Shown: positions 1 through 8,515 of the stretch, in pieces | Layout of the letters: every line of letters begins with the position of its first letter | How positions within the stretch are numbered: position 1 is the first letter of the stretch | Origin: Lentzea aerocolonigenes | Lineage (GTDB): Bacteria > Actinomycetota > Actinomycetes > Mycobacteriales > Pseudonocardiaceae | Assembly: GCF_000974445.1 (NCBI RefSeq) | Contig: NZ_BBOJ01000009.1 | Coordinates: forward strand, 1-64,000 | Reading direction: 5' to 3' | Length of the DNA: 64,000 nt | Translations under genes and position numbers: made by a program | The notes under the pieces: generated by a model | Told to the model about the DNA's origin: nothing | What the model saw: only the letters and a program-made list of their open reading frames with translations | Databases searched by the model: none

Positions 1-850
1 CGCCGACTCCGGCGGATGTTCCCAGGCGCTGCTGCACTATCTCACCGAGCTGGGCCTGGAGTACTCGATCGGGTTTCCCGCCCAGGACGGGGTCAAAGCG
101 GCGATCGACGCGATCCCGGCGCAGGCCTGGCGCGCCGCGATCGACAGCGACGGCGGCCCGCGCGACGGCGCCCAGGTCGCCGAACTCACCACCTGGATGC
201 CCACACCGAGCCGGGCAAGCCATTCCGCCGCGCGGACCTGGCCGCCCGGGATGCGGGTGATCGCCCGCCGTGAACGCCCGCATCCCGGCGCGCAACTACG
301 CCTGACCGACCGCGACGGCTGGCGGATCACCTGCTTCGCCACCAACACCCGCGCACCCGGCTGGACCCTGCCCGATCTGGAGGTCCGTCACCGCCAGCGC
401 GCCCGCGCCGAAGACCGCATCCGCGGCCAGAAAGACACCGGGATGCGCAACCTGCCCTTCCACGGCTTCACACAGAATCAGATCTGGCTCGAGATCGCCG
501 CCCTGGCCGCCGACCTGCTCGCCTGGACCCAGACCCTCGCCTTCGACCAACACGAACCGGCACGGCGCTGGGAACCCAAACGACTACGGCTACGCGTCCT
601 CACCGTCGCCGGACGCATCATCCACAGCGGACGCCGCCACCGACTCAGGCTGCCACGCGACTGGCCCTGGAACCATCTCATCCACACCGGCTACACCGCG
701 CTGCACACCAGCTGAACCCAGCACCCCGACCCCACGACAAGGACCAGGAGAACCGGCGGCCCAGCGCCGGAAACCACCCCTGCCCAACACAATCGAGCAC
801 AGCACCCCGTCCACCGGCACCTCAACTAGGCGCCACGTGAAAGATCGAGG
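1..850 (+). mobile_element. right part of an IS1380-family insertion sequence
   Basis: The window opens inside an insertion sequence. It carries the C-terminal half of an IS1380-type transposase, followed by about 135 bp of non-coding DNA. The likely right terminus is near position 850, just after the stretch ending GAAAGATCGAGG and directly against a long palindrome. The left end lies outside the window, so the terminal inverted repeat and target duplication cannot be checked. The right boundary is inferred. Confidence 0.6.
2..715 (+). CDS. IS1380-family transposase, C-terminal part (5' end outside window)
   Basis: The frame is open from the window edge to a TGA at 713-715 and encodes about 237 residues. 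The order of features matches the C-terminal half of IS1380-type DDE transposases: a GLEYSIGFP strand, a TDRDGWRITCFATN strand, an R-x-R-A-R-A-E-D-R-I-R segment that would hold the last catalytic acid, a KDTGMRNLPF loop, and a NQIWLEIAALAADLLAWTQ helix. The protein would cut and join the insertion sequence ends. The N-terminal half is not in the window, so it cannot be told whether the full gene is intact. The family is assigned from memory of these motifs. Confidence 0.8.
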   Translation, partial: ADSGGCSQALLHYLTELGLEYSIGFPAQDGVKAAIDAIPAQAWRAAIDSDGGPRDGAQVAELTTWMPTPSRASHSAARTWPPGMRVIARRERPHPGAQLRLTDRDGWRITCFATNTRAPGWTLPDLEVRHRQRARAEDRIRGQKDTGMRNLPFHGFTQNQIWLEIAALAADLLAWTQTLAFDQHEPARRWEPKRLRLRVLTVAGRIIHSGRRHRLRLPRDWPWNHLIHTGYTALHTS

Positions 851-851
851 T

Positions 852-1018
852 TAGTGCCGTGACCGGCAGCCTTTGCCCCGTATTTCGACGTCCAGACGGG
901 TGCATCGTGGTGCCGGCCCCGCGTCCTCATCCTGGTTGGCTTCGGACGTGGGGCCGGTGCCGCGAGGCGCCCTGCTGGGCGCCGGAAGACGCGGCGAAGG
1001 CTGCCGGTCACGGCACTA
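852..1018. repeat. 167-bp palindromic MITE-like element with perfect 22-bp terminal inverted repeats
   Basis: The 22 bases at 852-873 (TAGTGCCGTGACCGGCAG then CCTT) are the exact reverse complement of 997-1018. The arms keep pairing inward with scattered mismatches for about 75 bases each, so nearly the whole element folds on itself. The outermost dinucleotide is TA at both ends, as expected for a TA-target (IS630/Tc1-type) non-autonomous element. It ends only 12 bp before the start codon of the patatin gene. It could instead be a REP-like palindrome or a regulatory RNA hairpin. Confidence 0.7.
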
Positions 1019-1030
1019 GGATCATCCGAC

Positions 1031-1891
1031 GTGACGATCTCATTGCCCGGACCGGTCGCCTTCGTGCTCGGCGGCGGCGGAAGCCTCGGCGCCGCGCAGG
1101 TCGGCATGCTGCGCGCGTTGCAGGAGCACGGCGTGCGCCCGGACCTCGTCGTGGGCACCTCGGTCGGTTCGGTCAACGGTTCGCTGCTCGCTTTGGATCC
1201 GGAGAAGGCGGCGTCCAGGCTGGCCGTGCTGTGGGAGGGCATGACCCGCCAGCGCGTGTTCCCCGGTGGCCCGATCGCGCAGCTCCGTTCGTTGCGCACC
1301 AACAAGACCTACCTGTTCCCGAACACCGGCCTCGCGGACGTGCTGGCGGAGGGGCTGGACGGATGTGCCTCGTTCGACGGCCTGACGCTGCCGTTCGGCG
1401 CGGTGTCGGTCGACTGCGTGACCGGTGAGGCCGTCAACATCACGTCGGGCTCGCTGATCCCCGCGATCCTGGCCAGCGCGGCGATCCCGGGCGTCTACCC
1501 GCCCGTGCGGATCGACGACCGCGTCCTCTACGACGGTGGTGTGCTCGCCAACGTTCCGATCCGCCAGGCGCTGGCGATGGGCGCGAAGTCGTTGGTGGTG
1601 CTGGACTGCGCGTTCCCCGGCCACCTGCCTGGAGTGCCGGAGACGCTGGCCGAGACGCTGCTGTTCTGGGCCACGCTGGGCATGCGCAACCAGGCCGTGC
1701 TGGAGGTGGAGCTCGCGTCGCAGCAGGCGCCCGTGCTGTACCTGCCCGGTCCGCCCGTGCAGGCCGTGACGCCGCTGGACTTCTCGCACACCGCGGAGCT
1801 CGTCGAGGCCTCCTACGCGGCTTCGGCGGCGTTCCTGACGACGCTGGAGATCACGGGGGCCGGCCTGTACGGCCACCCCTCCCACGGCTGA
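1031..1891 (+). CDS. patatin-like phospholipase/acyl hydrolase (RssA-like)
   Basis: This 286-residue protein shows the patatin catalytic layout. A glycine-rich oxyanion loop (GGGGSLG, residues 14-20) is followed by the nucleophile elbow GTSVGS with Ser44 and by the D-G-G motif with Asp168, giving the Ser-Asp dyad. It should hydrolyse acyl esters, probably phospholipids or neutral lipids, in the cytoplasm or at the inner membrane face. No signal peptide is seen. The GTG at 1031 is the first in-frame start and sits right after the palindromic element, which therefore occupies the promoter/5' leader region. The gene stands alone. The fold is clear; the substrate cannot be read from sequence. Confidence 0.88.
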   Translation: MTISLPGPVAFVLGGGGSLGAAQVGMLRALQEHGVRPDLVVGTSVGSVNGSLLALDPEKAASRLAVLWEGMTRQRVFPGGPIAQLRSLRTNKTYLFPNTGLADVLAEGLDGCASFDGLTLPFGAVSVDCVTGEAVNITSGSLIPAILASAAIPGVYPPVRIDDRVLYDGGVLANVPIRQALAMGAKSLVVLDCAFPGHLPGVPETLAETLLFWATLGMRNQAVLEVELASQQAPVLYLPGPPVQAVTPLDFSHTAELVEASYAASAAFLTTLEITGAGLYGHPSHG

Positions 1892-2055
1892 GACATCGGC
1901 TCATTTGGAGCCTTTATCGATTCGGTTGGCCATGTAACGCCCTCATACCTCCGATGACCTCTTGAGTGCGGCCGCGAATTGGCGTAGACCTTTCCGCGGT
2001 AACACCGAGCACGTCTTCCTCCCGCCGCAGGAGGCGTCCACCAGGAGGCTGGCTC

Positions 2056-3792
2056 GTGCGCAAAACGTTGCGTCGTCTCGGCGTGTTGATGACCGCCGCT
2101 CTACTCGTTGCAGGCGTGAGCTCTCCGGCGCGCGCCGAGGTGCTGCATCCCCGTCAGGACTGGCTGCGGGCGTCCACGTCGGGGCTGTTCCTGCACTGGG
2201 GGATGCGGACGAATCCGGGCTACACCAGTTGCAGCGCTTGGGAAGCCGCGGTGACCGGTGGTGGCTGGTCCGCCAAGTACTGGGTGGACGAGGCGAAGAA
2301 GCTGCACGCGCAGTACCTCGTGCTGGCGTCGTTCCACTCCCGGCTCGGCTACGCGCGCGCGTGGCCGTCGGCGATTCCCGGCAGCTGCTCGACCAAGCGC
2401 GACTTCCTCGGCGAGCTGATCGACGCGGCGTCGGCGCAGGGGCTCAAGGTCATCAACTACATGACCGACGACCCGAAGTGGCACGACGAGGGCGGGCACG
2501 AGTGGCTCGACTCGGCCGCCTACTCGAAGTACAAGGGCAAGACGGTCGACCTCCAGGAACGGCCGGGGTTCGGGCAGTTCAGCTACGACAACTTCGTCGA
2601 AGTCATGCAGCGCTACCCCAAGCTCGCGGGGTTCTGGATCGACAACGACAACGCGTACTGGGAGCAGAACGGCCTGTACGAGCGGATCCGGCGGGAACGG
2701 CCGGACATGGTCCTCAGCAACAACAACGAGGACACGCCGATCATGGACACGATCAGCAACGAGCAGAAGACCGGCATGACGCCGTCGTACGACTACCCGC
2801 AGGCGGTGTACACGGCGGCGCCGCGGTTGATCGAGGCGTGCTTCAAGCTGCCGAGCGGCGGGGCGTGGTGGTACTCCGGCTCGAACTCCACCGTCGACTA
2901 CAAGCTCACGCTGGGCAGGCTGATCACCAACGCCGGGTCGGACGTCAAGGCGTTGATGGCCGAGACCGCGATGGTCAACGGCAAGTTCCCGTCGAACCAG
3001 GCTTCCTTCAACAACTTCGCTTCGGGGTACCTCGGCGACATCTGGGAGTCGATCGGCGGCACGTACGGCGGCGGCTACCTGCACGACGGGTTGAAGCCGG
3101 GGTTCTGGAACGACGGCGCGCACGGCGTCACGACCGTGTCCAAAGTGGATCCTGATAAGCACTACGTCCACGTGCTGACGAAGCCGTCGGGCACGACGTT
3201 GAAGGTGCGGGACAACGGGTACAAGGTCTCGCGCGTGACGAACCTGCGCACCGGGGCGGCCGTGTCGTGGGCGCAGTCGGGTGGAACGCTGACCCTGAAC
3301 GGGATTTCGTCGTGGGACCAGTACGACACCGTGTTCAAGGTCGAGACCGCGGGGCGTGAGGGGATCATCCCGGCGTCGTCGTACACGATGAGCGCGTCGG
3401 CGTCCGGGTCCGGCCACCCGGCCTCTGCCGCGGCGGACGGCAACTACCAGACCTACTGGGACGCAACGGGTGCGGGCACGGTGTCGTTGCGCTTCGACCT
3501 GGGCTCGGCCCGGCAGGTCTCGTACGTGGCGTTGAACCAGCGCGAGGACTCGACCACCTATCCGGCGTCCGGTTCCGCGCGCATCAAGAACTACAACGTC
3601 TACACGTCCAGCGACGGTTCCAACTGGACGAAGGTGAAGTCCGGGTCGTTGGCGAACCACCGCGGGGTGCAGTTCATCGACCTGCCCGCGAACACGACCG
3701 CACGGCACGTCCGGGTGGAGAAGACGTCCACGCAGGGCAAGGCGCAGCTGCGGGTCGACGAGGCGTGGCTCGGGTCGGCGTATCCCAGCTAG
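2056..3792 (+). CDS. secreted alpha-L-fucosidase-like protein (GH29) with C-terminal F5/8 type C (CBM32) domain
   Basis: The GTG at 2056 is chosen because AGGAGG lies 7 bases upstream and it begins a typical signal peptide (VRKTLRRLGVLMTAALLVAGV, cleavage after ARA). The 578-residue product has a GH29-like barrel. The strand GFWIDNDNAY, near residue 190, places an Asp where the GH29 nucleophile lies, and LFLHWGM near the N-terminus matches the family's substrate-binding start. From about residue 440 there is a discoidin-like domain (SASASGSGHPASAAADGNYQ; RFDLGSARQVSYV) that usually binds galactose- or fucose-type sugars. The protein probably removes fucose or a related sugar from plant or host glycans outside the cell. 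The acid/base residue was not identified with certainty. It overlaps the converging ABC gene by 4 bp. Confidence 0.82.
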   Translation: MRKTLRRLGVLMTAALLVAGVSSPARAEVLHPRQDWLRASTSGLFLHWGMRTNPGYTSCSAWEAAVTGGGWSAKYWVDEAKKLHAQYLVLASFHSRLGYARAWPSAIPGSCSTKRDFLGELIDAASAQGLKVINYMTDDPKWHDEGGHEWLDSAAYSKYKGKTVDLQERPGFGQFSYDNFVEVMQRYPKLAGFWIDNDNAYWEQNGLYERIRRERPDMVLSNNNEDTPIMDTISNEQKTGMTPSYDYPQAVYTAAPRLIEACFKLPSGGAWWYSGSNSTVDYKLTLGRLITNAGSDVKALMAETAMVNGKFPSNQASFNNFASGYLGDIWESIGGTYGGGYLHDGLKPGFWNDGAHGVTTVSKVDPDKHYVHVLTKPSGTTLKVRDNGYKVSRVTNLRTGAAVSWAQSGGTLTLNGISSWDQYDTVFKVETAGREGIIPASSYTMSASASGSGHPASAAADGNYQTYWDATGAGTVSLRFDLGSARQVSYVALNQREDSTTYPASGSARIKNYNVYTSSDGSNWTKVKSGSLANHRGVQFIDLPANTTARHVRVEKTSTQGKAQLRVDEAWLGSAYPS

Positions 3793-4646
3793 GTCGACGA
3801 GCGTCGTTCGCGCGACGCCCGCAGGTAGCCCATGACCAGGGATTCGAGGTCAGGTTCGGTGCCGGCCCAGCCTTTCGGCGCCGGCCTGGCCTCGCGCACC
3901 AGCAGGGTGGCCTGGCGTTCGGTGCGGGTCGCGTTGATCAGCGTTCCCTCCACAGCGGACTCGTCGGCGGCCGGGCCGACCAGGATCCGGTGCTGTGCAA
4001 GGACTTCCTCGATGTCACCGTCGACCTGGACCCGGCCCTCGTCGATCAGCAGGAGGTGGTCGCACACCTCGCGCAGGTCGCTGAGCAGGTGCGAGGACAT
4101 CACGACCGTGGTGCCGCGCTCGGCGACCTCGGTCATGATGATCCGCAGCGTCTCGTCGCGGGCCAGCGGGTCCAGGTCGGACAGCGGTTCGTCCAGGAGC
4201 AGCAGCCGGGGGAGCCGTCCCAGCGCCATCGCGATGGCGACCTGGGTGAGGGCGCCCGCGGACAGCGTGCCGACCTTCGCGTCGTGGTCCACGCCGGCCA
4301 GCAGCCCGAGCACCTCGCGGACCCGGTCGGCCGACCAGCGGTCGTTCATGGCCGCGCAGGCCCGCGCCAGTTCGCGCACCGTGAGATCGCGGTAGAGGGA
4401 ACGGTCCTGCGCCAGGAACGACACGTCCGGGTGGATCCGGCCCCGCACCGGAGTGCCGAAGGCGCTGATCTCACCGGTGGTCGGCCGGACGATGCCCGCC
4501 GCCATGCGCAGCAGGGTGCTCTTGCCCGCGCCGTTCGGGCCGACGAGCGCGACGACCTTCCCCCCGGGGACGGTGAAGTCGCAGTCGCGGACGGCCCAGC
4601 GGGCGCGGTACCGCTTGCCCAGTGCGGTGGCGGTCAGGGGATTCAT
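3789..4646 (-). CDS. ABC transporter ATP-binding protein, last gene of a GntR-ABC operon
   Basis: This 285-residue ABC ATPase has Walker A GPNGAGKST (about residue 37), the variant signature LSAGALTQ, Walker B LLLLDEPLSDLDP and the switch histidine in VVMSSHLLSDL. It belongs to the CcmA/YtrB-like group that serves two-component or drug-type ABC systems. Its start overlaps the stop of the GntR gene by 4 bp, so the two are translationally coupled. It likely drives the permease two genes upstream, as a second ATPase beside the one at 6083-6829. Substrate unknown; related YtrA-type operons respond to cell-wall-active compounds. Confidence 0.88.
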   Translation of the reverse strand: MNPLTATALGKRYRARWAVRDCDFTVPGGKVVALVGPNGAGKSTLLRMAAGIVRPTTGEISAFGTPVRGRIHPDVSFLAQDRSLYRDLTVRELARACAAMNDRWSADRVREVLGLLAGVDHDAKVGTLSAGALTQVAIAMALGRLPRLLLLDEPLSDLDPLARDETLRIIMTEVAERGTTVVMSSHLLSDLREVCDHLLLIDEGRVQVDGDIEEVLAQHRILVGPAADESAVEGTLINATRTERQATLLVREARPAPKGWAGTEPDLESLVMGYLRASRERRSST

Positions 4647-5053
4647 GATCGTTCCTCGGCGGGGTAGTGCTCGTCGCGGACCGCCACGTACAGCGCGTCG
4701 ACGTCCTCGACGACGAGCCCGCCTTTCTGGGCGCGGTCCATCCAGCCCGACAGTTCCTGGCGCAGCGGTGCGTCGTCGCCGGTGGTGGCCTCGGACGACA
4801 GCGACTTGGTCACGAAGGTGCCCAGACCGCGGCGGCCCTCCACCAGTCCGTCCCGTTCGAGCTCGCGGTAGGCCTTGAGCACGGTGTTGGGGTTGATGGC
4901 GGTCGCCTCCACCACCTCACGCGCCGCTGGCAGCCGGTCGCCGGGGTTCAGCAGTCCCAGTCGCATGGCTTGTTTGACCTGCTGGACGATCTGCATGTAG
5001 GTGGAGACCCCGGAGCGCCGGTCGATCCGGAACTCGATCACGTCGGTCAGCAT
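4643..5053 (-). CDS. GntR-family regulator, YtrA subfamily
   Basis: A 136-residue protein with an N-terminal winged helix (YMQIVQQVKQAMRLGLLNPG, then DRLPAAREVVEATAINPNTV, residues about 20-70). A short helical C-terminal tail replaces the ligand-binding domain of larger GntR proteins. This size and layout are typical of YtrA-type repressors, which sit inside the ABC operon they control. It lies between the permease (34 bp gap) and the second ATPase (4 bp overlap). Its probable operator is the palindrome at 6875-6886 ahead of the first gene of the operon. The inducer is not known. Confidence 0.88.
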   Translation of the reverse strand: MLTDVIEFRIDRRSGVSTYMQIVQQVKQAMRLGLLNPGDRLPAAREVVEATAINPNTVLKAYRELERDGLVEGRRGLGTFVTKSLSSEATTGDDAPLRQELSGWMDRAQKGGLVVEDVDALYVAVRDEHYPAEERS

Positions 5054-5087
5054 AGGTGCTCGCGCGGTTGGAGGACCTGCGCAGTCC

Positions 5088-6086
5088 TCAGCTCTGACGC
5101 CGCAGCGCCCAGGTGGTACCGGCCAGCAGCAGGACGGCGAGCGCGCCGAAGATCGCCGCGTCGACGAGGTGCACCTGCCACGCCTGGCTCTCCGGGATGA
5201 AGTCCGCGTACCGCTTGGCGAGACCGGACTTCGGCAGGCACGCCAGGAACTCCTGTTGCGACTCCGCCGTCCCCGAGCCTTGCGGCACGCTCTTGCACGC
5301 CGCGGTCAGAGCGTTGACCTTGTCTTGCGCGACCGGTTGCCCGGCGGCGTCGAGATAGCCGTGGTCGAGCACGAGGCTGCCGTCCGTGTACACCGTCAGT
5401 TCCTTGTCCGGCGACACCTCCACGCGCTGGGCGGGAACCAGCCGGTCCACCAGACCGGCCAGGGCGAAGCGCACGACGACGAACGCGCCGAGCCCCGCGG
5501 TCATCGCCACCAGCGTGCGGCGCGACATGACACCGATGAAGGTGCCGAGGGCGAAGGCGAACAGCGCGTACCCGGCCGGGGAGACGTGCCCGATGCTGAA
5601 GTTCAGGGCCGTGAACGGACCGTTCATGAGCGGGCCCAGCGTGCCGGCCGCGGACAGCCACCACGAGACCATGGACTGGAGCACGGCCAGCACCACCAGC
5701 GCGGGCACCAGCGCCATCACCAGTTTGCTGACCATCCACCGGGTACGACTCACCGACTGGGTGAAGGCGAGCACGTGGGTGCCCTGTTCCAGCTCGCGGG
5801 CGAACAGGGGAGCCCCGATGAAGACACCGATCAGTGCAGGTCCGAAGAGGATCGACATCCGCGCGATGTCCAGCGGGTTCGCCCACGCCTCCGCGAAGCT
5901 CTTCGCCGCCGCCGCCGGTGCCGTGCACTGGTCGAGAGGCACCGACACGCAGCCGGTGAGCCCCGCGGAGGTGAGGGAATCGATCATGCTCGACCGCAGC
6001 AGCGTGATGACGCCCGCGCCGACGACCAGCAGGCCGAGCAGAGTGAGCAGCTGCGCGCGCTGCCGCCGCCAGGAAACCCAGATCAT
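5088..6086 (-). CDS. ABC transporter permease (ABC-2 type)
   Basis: The ATG at 6084-6086 overlaps the stop of the upstream ATPase as ATGA and gives 332 residues. The protein has a first membrane helix near the N-terminus (LLTLLGLLVVGAGVITLL), a long extracellular loop rich in small residues, then a cluster of helices (ILFGPALIGVFIGAPLFA, ALVPALVVLAVLQSMVSWW, FAFALGTFIGVM, AGLGAFVVVRFALAGLV) and a last helix next to the C-terminus (FGALAVLLLAGTTWAL). Another loop of about 100 residues with two cysteines precedes the final helix. This is the shape of ABC-2 permeases paired with YtrA-type regulators. Substrate unknown. Confidence 0.85.
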   Translation of the reverse strand: MIWVSWRRQRAQLLTLLGLLVVGAGVITLLRSSMIDSLTSAGLTGCVSVPLDQCTAPAAAAKSFAEAWANPLDIARMSILFGPALIGVFIGAPLFARELEQGTHVLAFTQSVSRTRWMVSKLVMALVPALVVLAVLQSMVSWWLSAAGTLGPLMNGPFTALNFSIGHVSPAGYALFAFALGTFIGVMSRRTLVAMTAGLGAFVVVRFALAGLVDRLVPAQRVEVSPDKELTVYTDGSLVLDHGYLDAAGQPVAQDKVNALTAACKSVPQGSGTAESQQEFLACLPKSGLAKRYADFIPESQAWQVHLVDAAIFGALAVLLLAGTTWALRRQS

Positions 6087-6829
6087 GCCGCTTCCTCCAG
6101 TGCTGCCTGACGCATGCGGTTCAGCACCAGCTCGCCGAGCGGGGTGCCGTTGGGGCTCAGCCGGTCGACGTCCCCGGCCAGCAGGATCCGGCCTCCGTGG
6201 AGCAGGACGAGGTGATCGCACACGCCTTCCAGCTCCGCCAGCACGTGCGACGACAGCACCACGGTAATGCCCTGGGTCCTCGCCTCGATCATCAGCGCGC
6301 GCAGCACGGCCTCGCGGGCCAGCGGGTCCAGATCGGCCAACGGCTCGTCGAGCAACAGCAACCCGGGCCGCTTGCCCAGCGCCAGCGCCAGCGCGACGCG
6401 GGTGCGCTGCCCGCCGGAGAGGGTGCCCACCCTGGCGTTCATCGGCACCTGAGCCTGCCCGACCAGGTACTCGGCGTAGCCCTGGTCCCAGGTCGGGTTG
6501 GTCCGCGCCCCGAACGTGAGCGTCTCGGTCACCGTGAACTGCGGGTACAGCGGCTTCTGCTGAGCCAGGTAGGACACCGCGGGGTGCAGCCCTTTGCCGG
6601 TCGGACGGTCGCCGAAGACGGAGATCCGCCCGGTCGTCGGGCTCAGCAACCCGGTGATCAGCCCCATCAGCGTGCTCTTGCCGGCGCCGTTCGGGCCGAC
6701 GAGGGCCACGACCCGGTTGCTCGGGATCACCAGGGACGTCTCGCGCAGGGCCCAGCCGCGGCGGTACTTCTTGCCCAGGCCCTCGGCGATGACCGGAGGT
6801 GCCTGGTCAGGGTGCCTTCGCAGGTTCAA
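6083..6829 (-). CDS. ABC transporter ATP-binding protein, first gene of the operon
   Basis: A 248-residue ABC ATPase with Walker A GPNGAGKST (about residue 45), signature LSGGQRTRVALALAL, Walker B LLLLDEPLADLDP and the H-loop in VVLSSHVLAEL. It starts with TTG at 6827-6829, preceded by AAAGGAG. It is paralogous to the second ATPase at 3789-4646, so the operon encodes two different ATPases for one visible permease. The pair may form a heterodimer. Regulation is expected from the palindrome 46 bp upstream. Confidence 0.88.
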   Translation of the reverse strand: MNLRRHPDQAPPVIAEGLGKKYRRGWALRETSLVIPSNRVVALVGPNGAGKSTLMGLITGLLSPTTGRISVFGDRPTGKGLHPAVSYLAQQKPLYPQFTVTETLTFGARTNPTWDQGYAEYLVGQAQVPMNARVGTLSGGQRTRVALALALGKRPGLLLLDEPLADLDPLAREAVLRALMIEARTQGITVVLSSHVLAELEGVCDHLVLLHGGRILLAGDVDRLSPNGTPLGELVLNRMRQAALEEAA

Positions 6830-6874
6830 GGCAGTCTCCTTTCCGTCGTGGGATACGGCGCCAAGGTAACACCT

Positions 6875-6894
6875 TTCACTAGTGAAGTAGTGAA
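6875..6894 (-). promoter_or_regulatory. probable YtrA/GntR operator
   Basis: TTCACTAGTGAA (6875-6886) is a perfect 12-base palindrome, followed by a further half-site GTAGTGAA. It lies 46 bp upstream of the TTG start of the first gene of the GntR-ABC operon. That is where YtrA-type repressors normally bind to control their own operon. The assignment is by position and symmetry only. Confidence 0.5.
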
Positions 6895-7055
6895 CCGGTG
6901 ATCAGTGCCTCGGGCGCGCAACCCGGCGGCGGGATGGGAGTCCGGGGGCGCGGTATCAGCTGTGTCGGCTGGGGAGGTCCGCCACGCTCCGCCCGCTGGA
7001 GCGGGGTGCGTGAAACTGGTGCCAACACCGACGGGGCGAGCGGACACGAACAGGT

Positions 7056-7634
7056 ATGACGAGCGAAGACCCTGACGACCGCTCCCTGTGGTCGCAGGCC
7101 GCTGGGGGCGGTGCGCACGCCTTCGGGGTGCTGTTCGACCGGCACGCCAAGGCGGTTTACAACCACTGCTTCCGGTTGACGGCTTCCTGGGCCGAGGCCG
7201 AGGACCACCTGCAGGCCACGTTTCTGCTGGCCTGGCGCAAGCGGGCGGAGGTGCGGCTGGAGCGCGAGTCGGCGCTGCCGTGGCTGCTCACGGTGGCCAC
7301 GAACGTCGTGCGCAACGAGCAGCGGTCCCTGCTGCGCAGGCTGAAGAACCTGCGGCGCGTCGGTGAGGAGCCGGCCGTGCCCGACCACGCGGATCTGGTG
7401 GTGGAACGGCTGGACGACCAGCGGCGGATGAAGGAGCTGCTCCGGGCGGTGGCGCGGTTGCCGCGCAACGAACGTGAGGCGCTCGCGCTGTGCGTGTGGT
7501 CCGAGGTGTCGTACGCGGATGCCGCCGCGGTCCTCGGGATCGCCGAGGGCAGCGTGCGGGCTCGGGTCAGCAAGGCCAAGTCGAAGCTCCAGCAGCAGCA
7601 CCGCGAGCTCGTGCACACCGGGGAGGACCGATGA
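7056..7634 (+). CDS. ECF-type sigma factor (sigma-70 family)
   Basis: A 192-residue protein with region 2 (FGVLFDRHAKAVYNHCFRLT, AEDHLQATFLLAWRKR) and region 4 (LLRAVARLPRNEREALALCV, then YADAAAVLGIAEGSVRARVSKAKSKL), and no regions 1 or 3. It would direct RNA polymerase to a small set of promoters. Its stop overlaps the ATG of the next gene as ATGA, which encodes a single-pass membrane protein in the position usually held by an anti-sigma factor. No clear self-regulated promoter was identified in the 220 bp upstream. Confidence 0.88.
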   Translation: MTSEDPDDRSLWSQAAGGGAHAFGVLFDRHAKAVYNHCFRLTASWAEAEDHLQATFLLAWRKRAEVRLERESALPWLLTVATNVVRNEQRSLLRRLKNLRRVGEEPAVPDHADLVVERLDDQRRMKELLRAVARLPRNEREALALCVWSEVSYADAAAVLGIAEGSVRARVSKAKSKLQQQHRELVHTGEDR

Positions 7635-8485
7635 CCAGCATGCTTCCGCCCACTCGCGACCTGCCGCCCGGCCGGCAGACCCGGATCCGCGCCGAGCTCG
7701 AACGGGCCGTCGCCGGACGCCGCAGGACCTCGCGCCTCACCGTGCCGCTCCTCGCCGCGGCTGCCGCGGTGGCCGTCGTCGCCACGGGCGTGGTGCTGCT
7801 GCGGCCCGCCCCCACGGACCCGACGCCCGCCATCTACACCACCACCTTGCCGCCGACAACGACGACCAGCATCGACTTCGGTGTGTCGCAGGAGACGGTC
7901 GCCGCCATCGAGGAGGGCTGCGCCAAGTCCGCGGGCGTGGGCAAGGCGAAGCTCTACCAGCTCCGGCACGAGGACACCCGGTGGGCGCTGCTCTACACCG
8001 ACAAGGAGGCGCTGACCTGCAGCATCGGAGTGGGCGGCATCGAGTACAACTCGGGTTTCGGGCAGACCAGCGTGCCGTGGCTGCCGGGGCACTTCTCCAT
8101 CGACACCATGGGGGCGAGGGCCGGCGGTGAGAAGACCATCGATCCCGCCTCCGCTGGTACGCGCGGCTACCGCCAGGTCGTCGGCCGGGTCGACAGCAGG
8201 GTGGCGCGGGTGACGTACACGGCCGACGGGGAGACCGTCGACGCCAAGATCGCCAACGGCACGTACGCCGTGCGCATGTACAAGCCGCCGAACTGGGCTC
8301 CGAGCTTCGACCCGAGGCAGGACCCGCCCGAGTTCGTGCAGGCCTACGACTCGGCGGGCAACCTGCTCGGCAGCAGCGCCGACACCGCGACCAACTGCTA
8401 CTACGAGCCGTCGAGCCGCACGATCGTGTACGGGGACCGGCGGCTGGACCCCAGCACGTGCAAGCCCGCCCAGCCGTGGCGCTGA
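7631..8485 (+). CDS. single-pass membrane protein coupled to the sigma factor
   Basis: The ATG at 7631 overlaps the sigma-factor stop by 4 bp and gives 284 residues. The first 35 residues are cytoplasmic and charged. One membrane helix follows (VPLLAAAAAVAVVATGVVLL, about residues 38-57), then a Thr/Pro-rich spacer and an extracellular domain with several cysteines (SCEEGCAKS-type spacing, TCSIG, NCYYEPSS, STCKP). I do not recognise the outer domain. Position and topology fit an anti-sigma factor or a sensor that controls the upstream sigma factor. No zinc-binding anti-sigma motif (HxxxCxxC) is present, so this role is only inferred. Confidence 0.75.
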   Translation: MTSMLPPTRDLPPGRQTRIRAELERAVAGRRRTSRLTVPLLAAAAAVAVVATGVVLLRPAPTDPTPAIYTTTLPPTTTTSIDFGVSQETVAAIEEGCAKSAGVGKAKLYQLRHEDTRWALLYTDKEALTCSIGVGGIEYNSGFGQTSVPWLPGHFSIDTMGARAGGEKTIDPASAGTRGYRQVVGRVDSRVARVTYTADGETVDAKIANGTYAVRMYKPPNWAPSFDPRQDPPEFVQAYDSAGNLLGSSADTATNCYYEPSSRTIVYGDRRLDPSTCKPAQPWR

Positions 8486-8515
8486 CAGCGGCTACCCATC
8501 GGTAGCGTCAACCGA

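Noticed and set aside
2101..3708. 535-residue open frame on the minus strand
   Set aside because: Antisense shadow of the GH29-like gene; Arg/Val/Gly-rich and without motifs.
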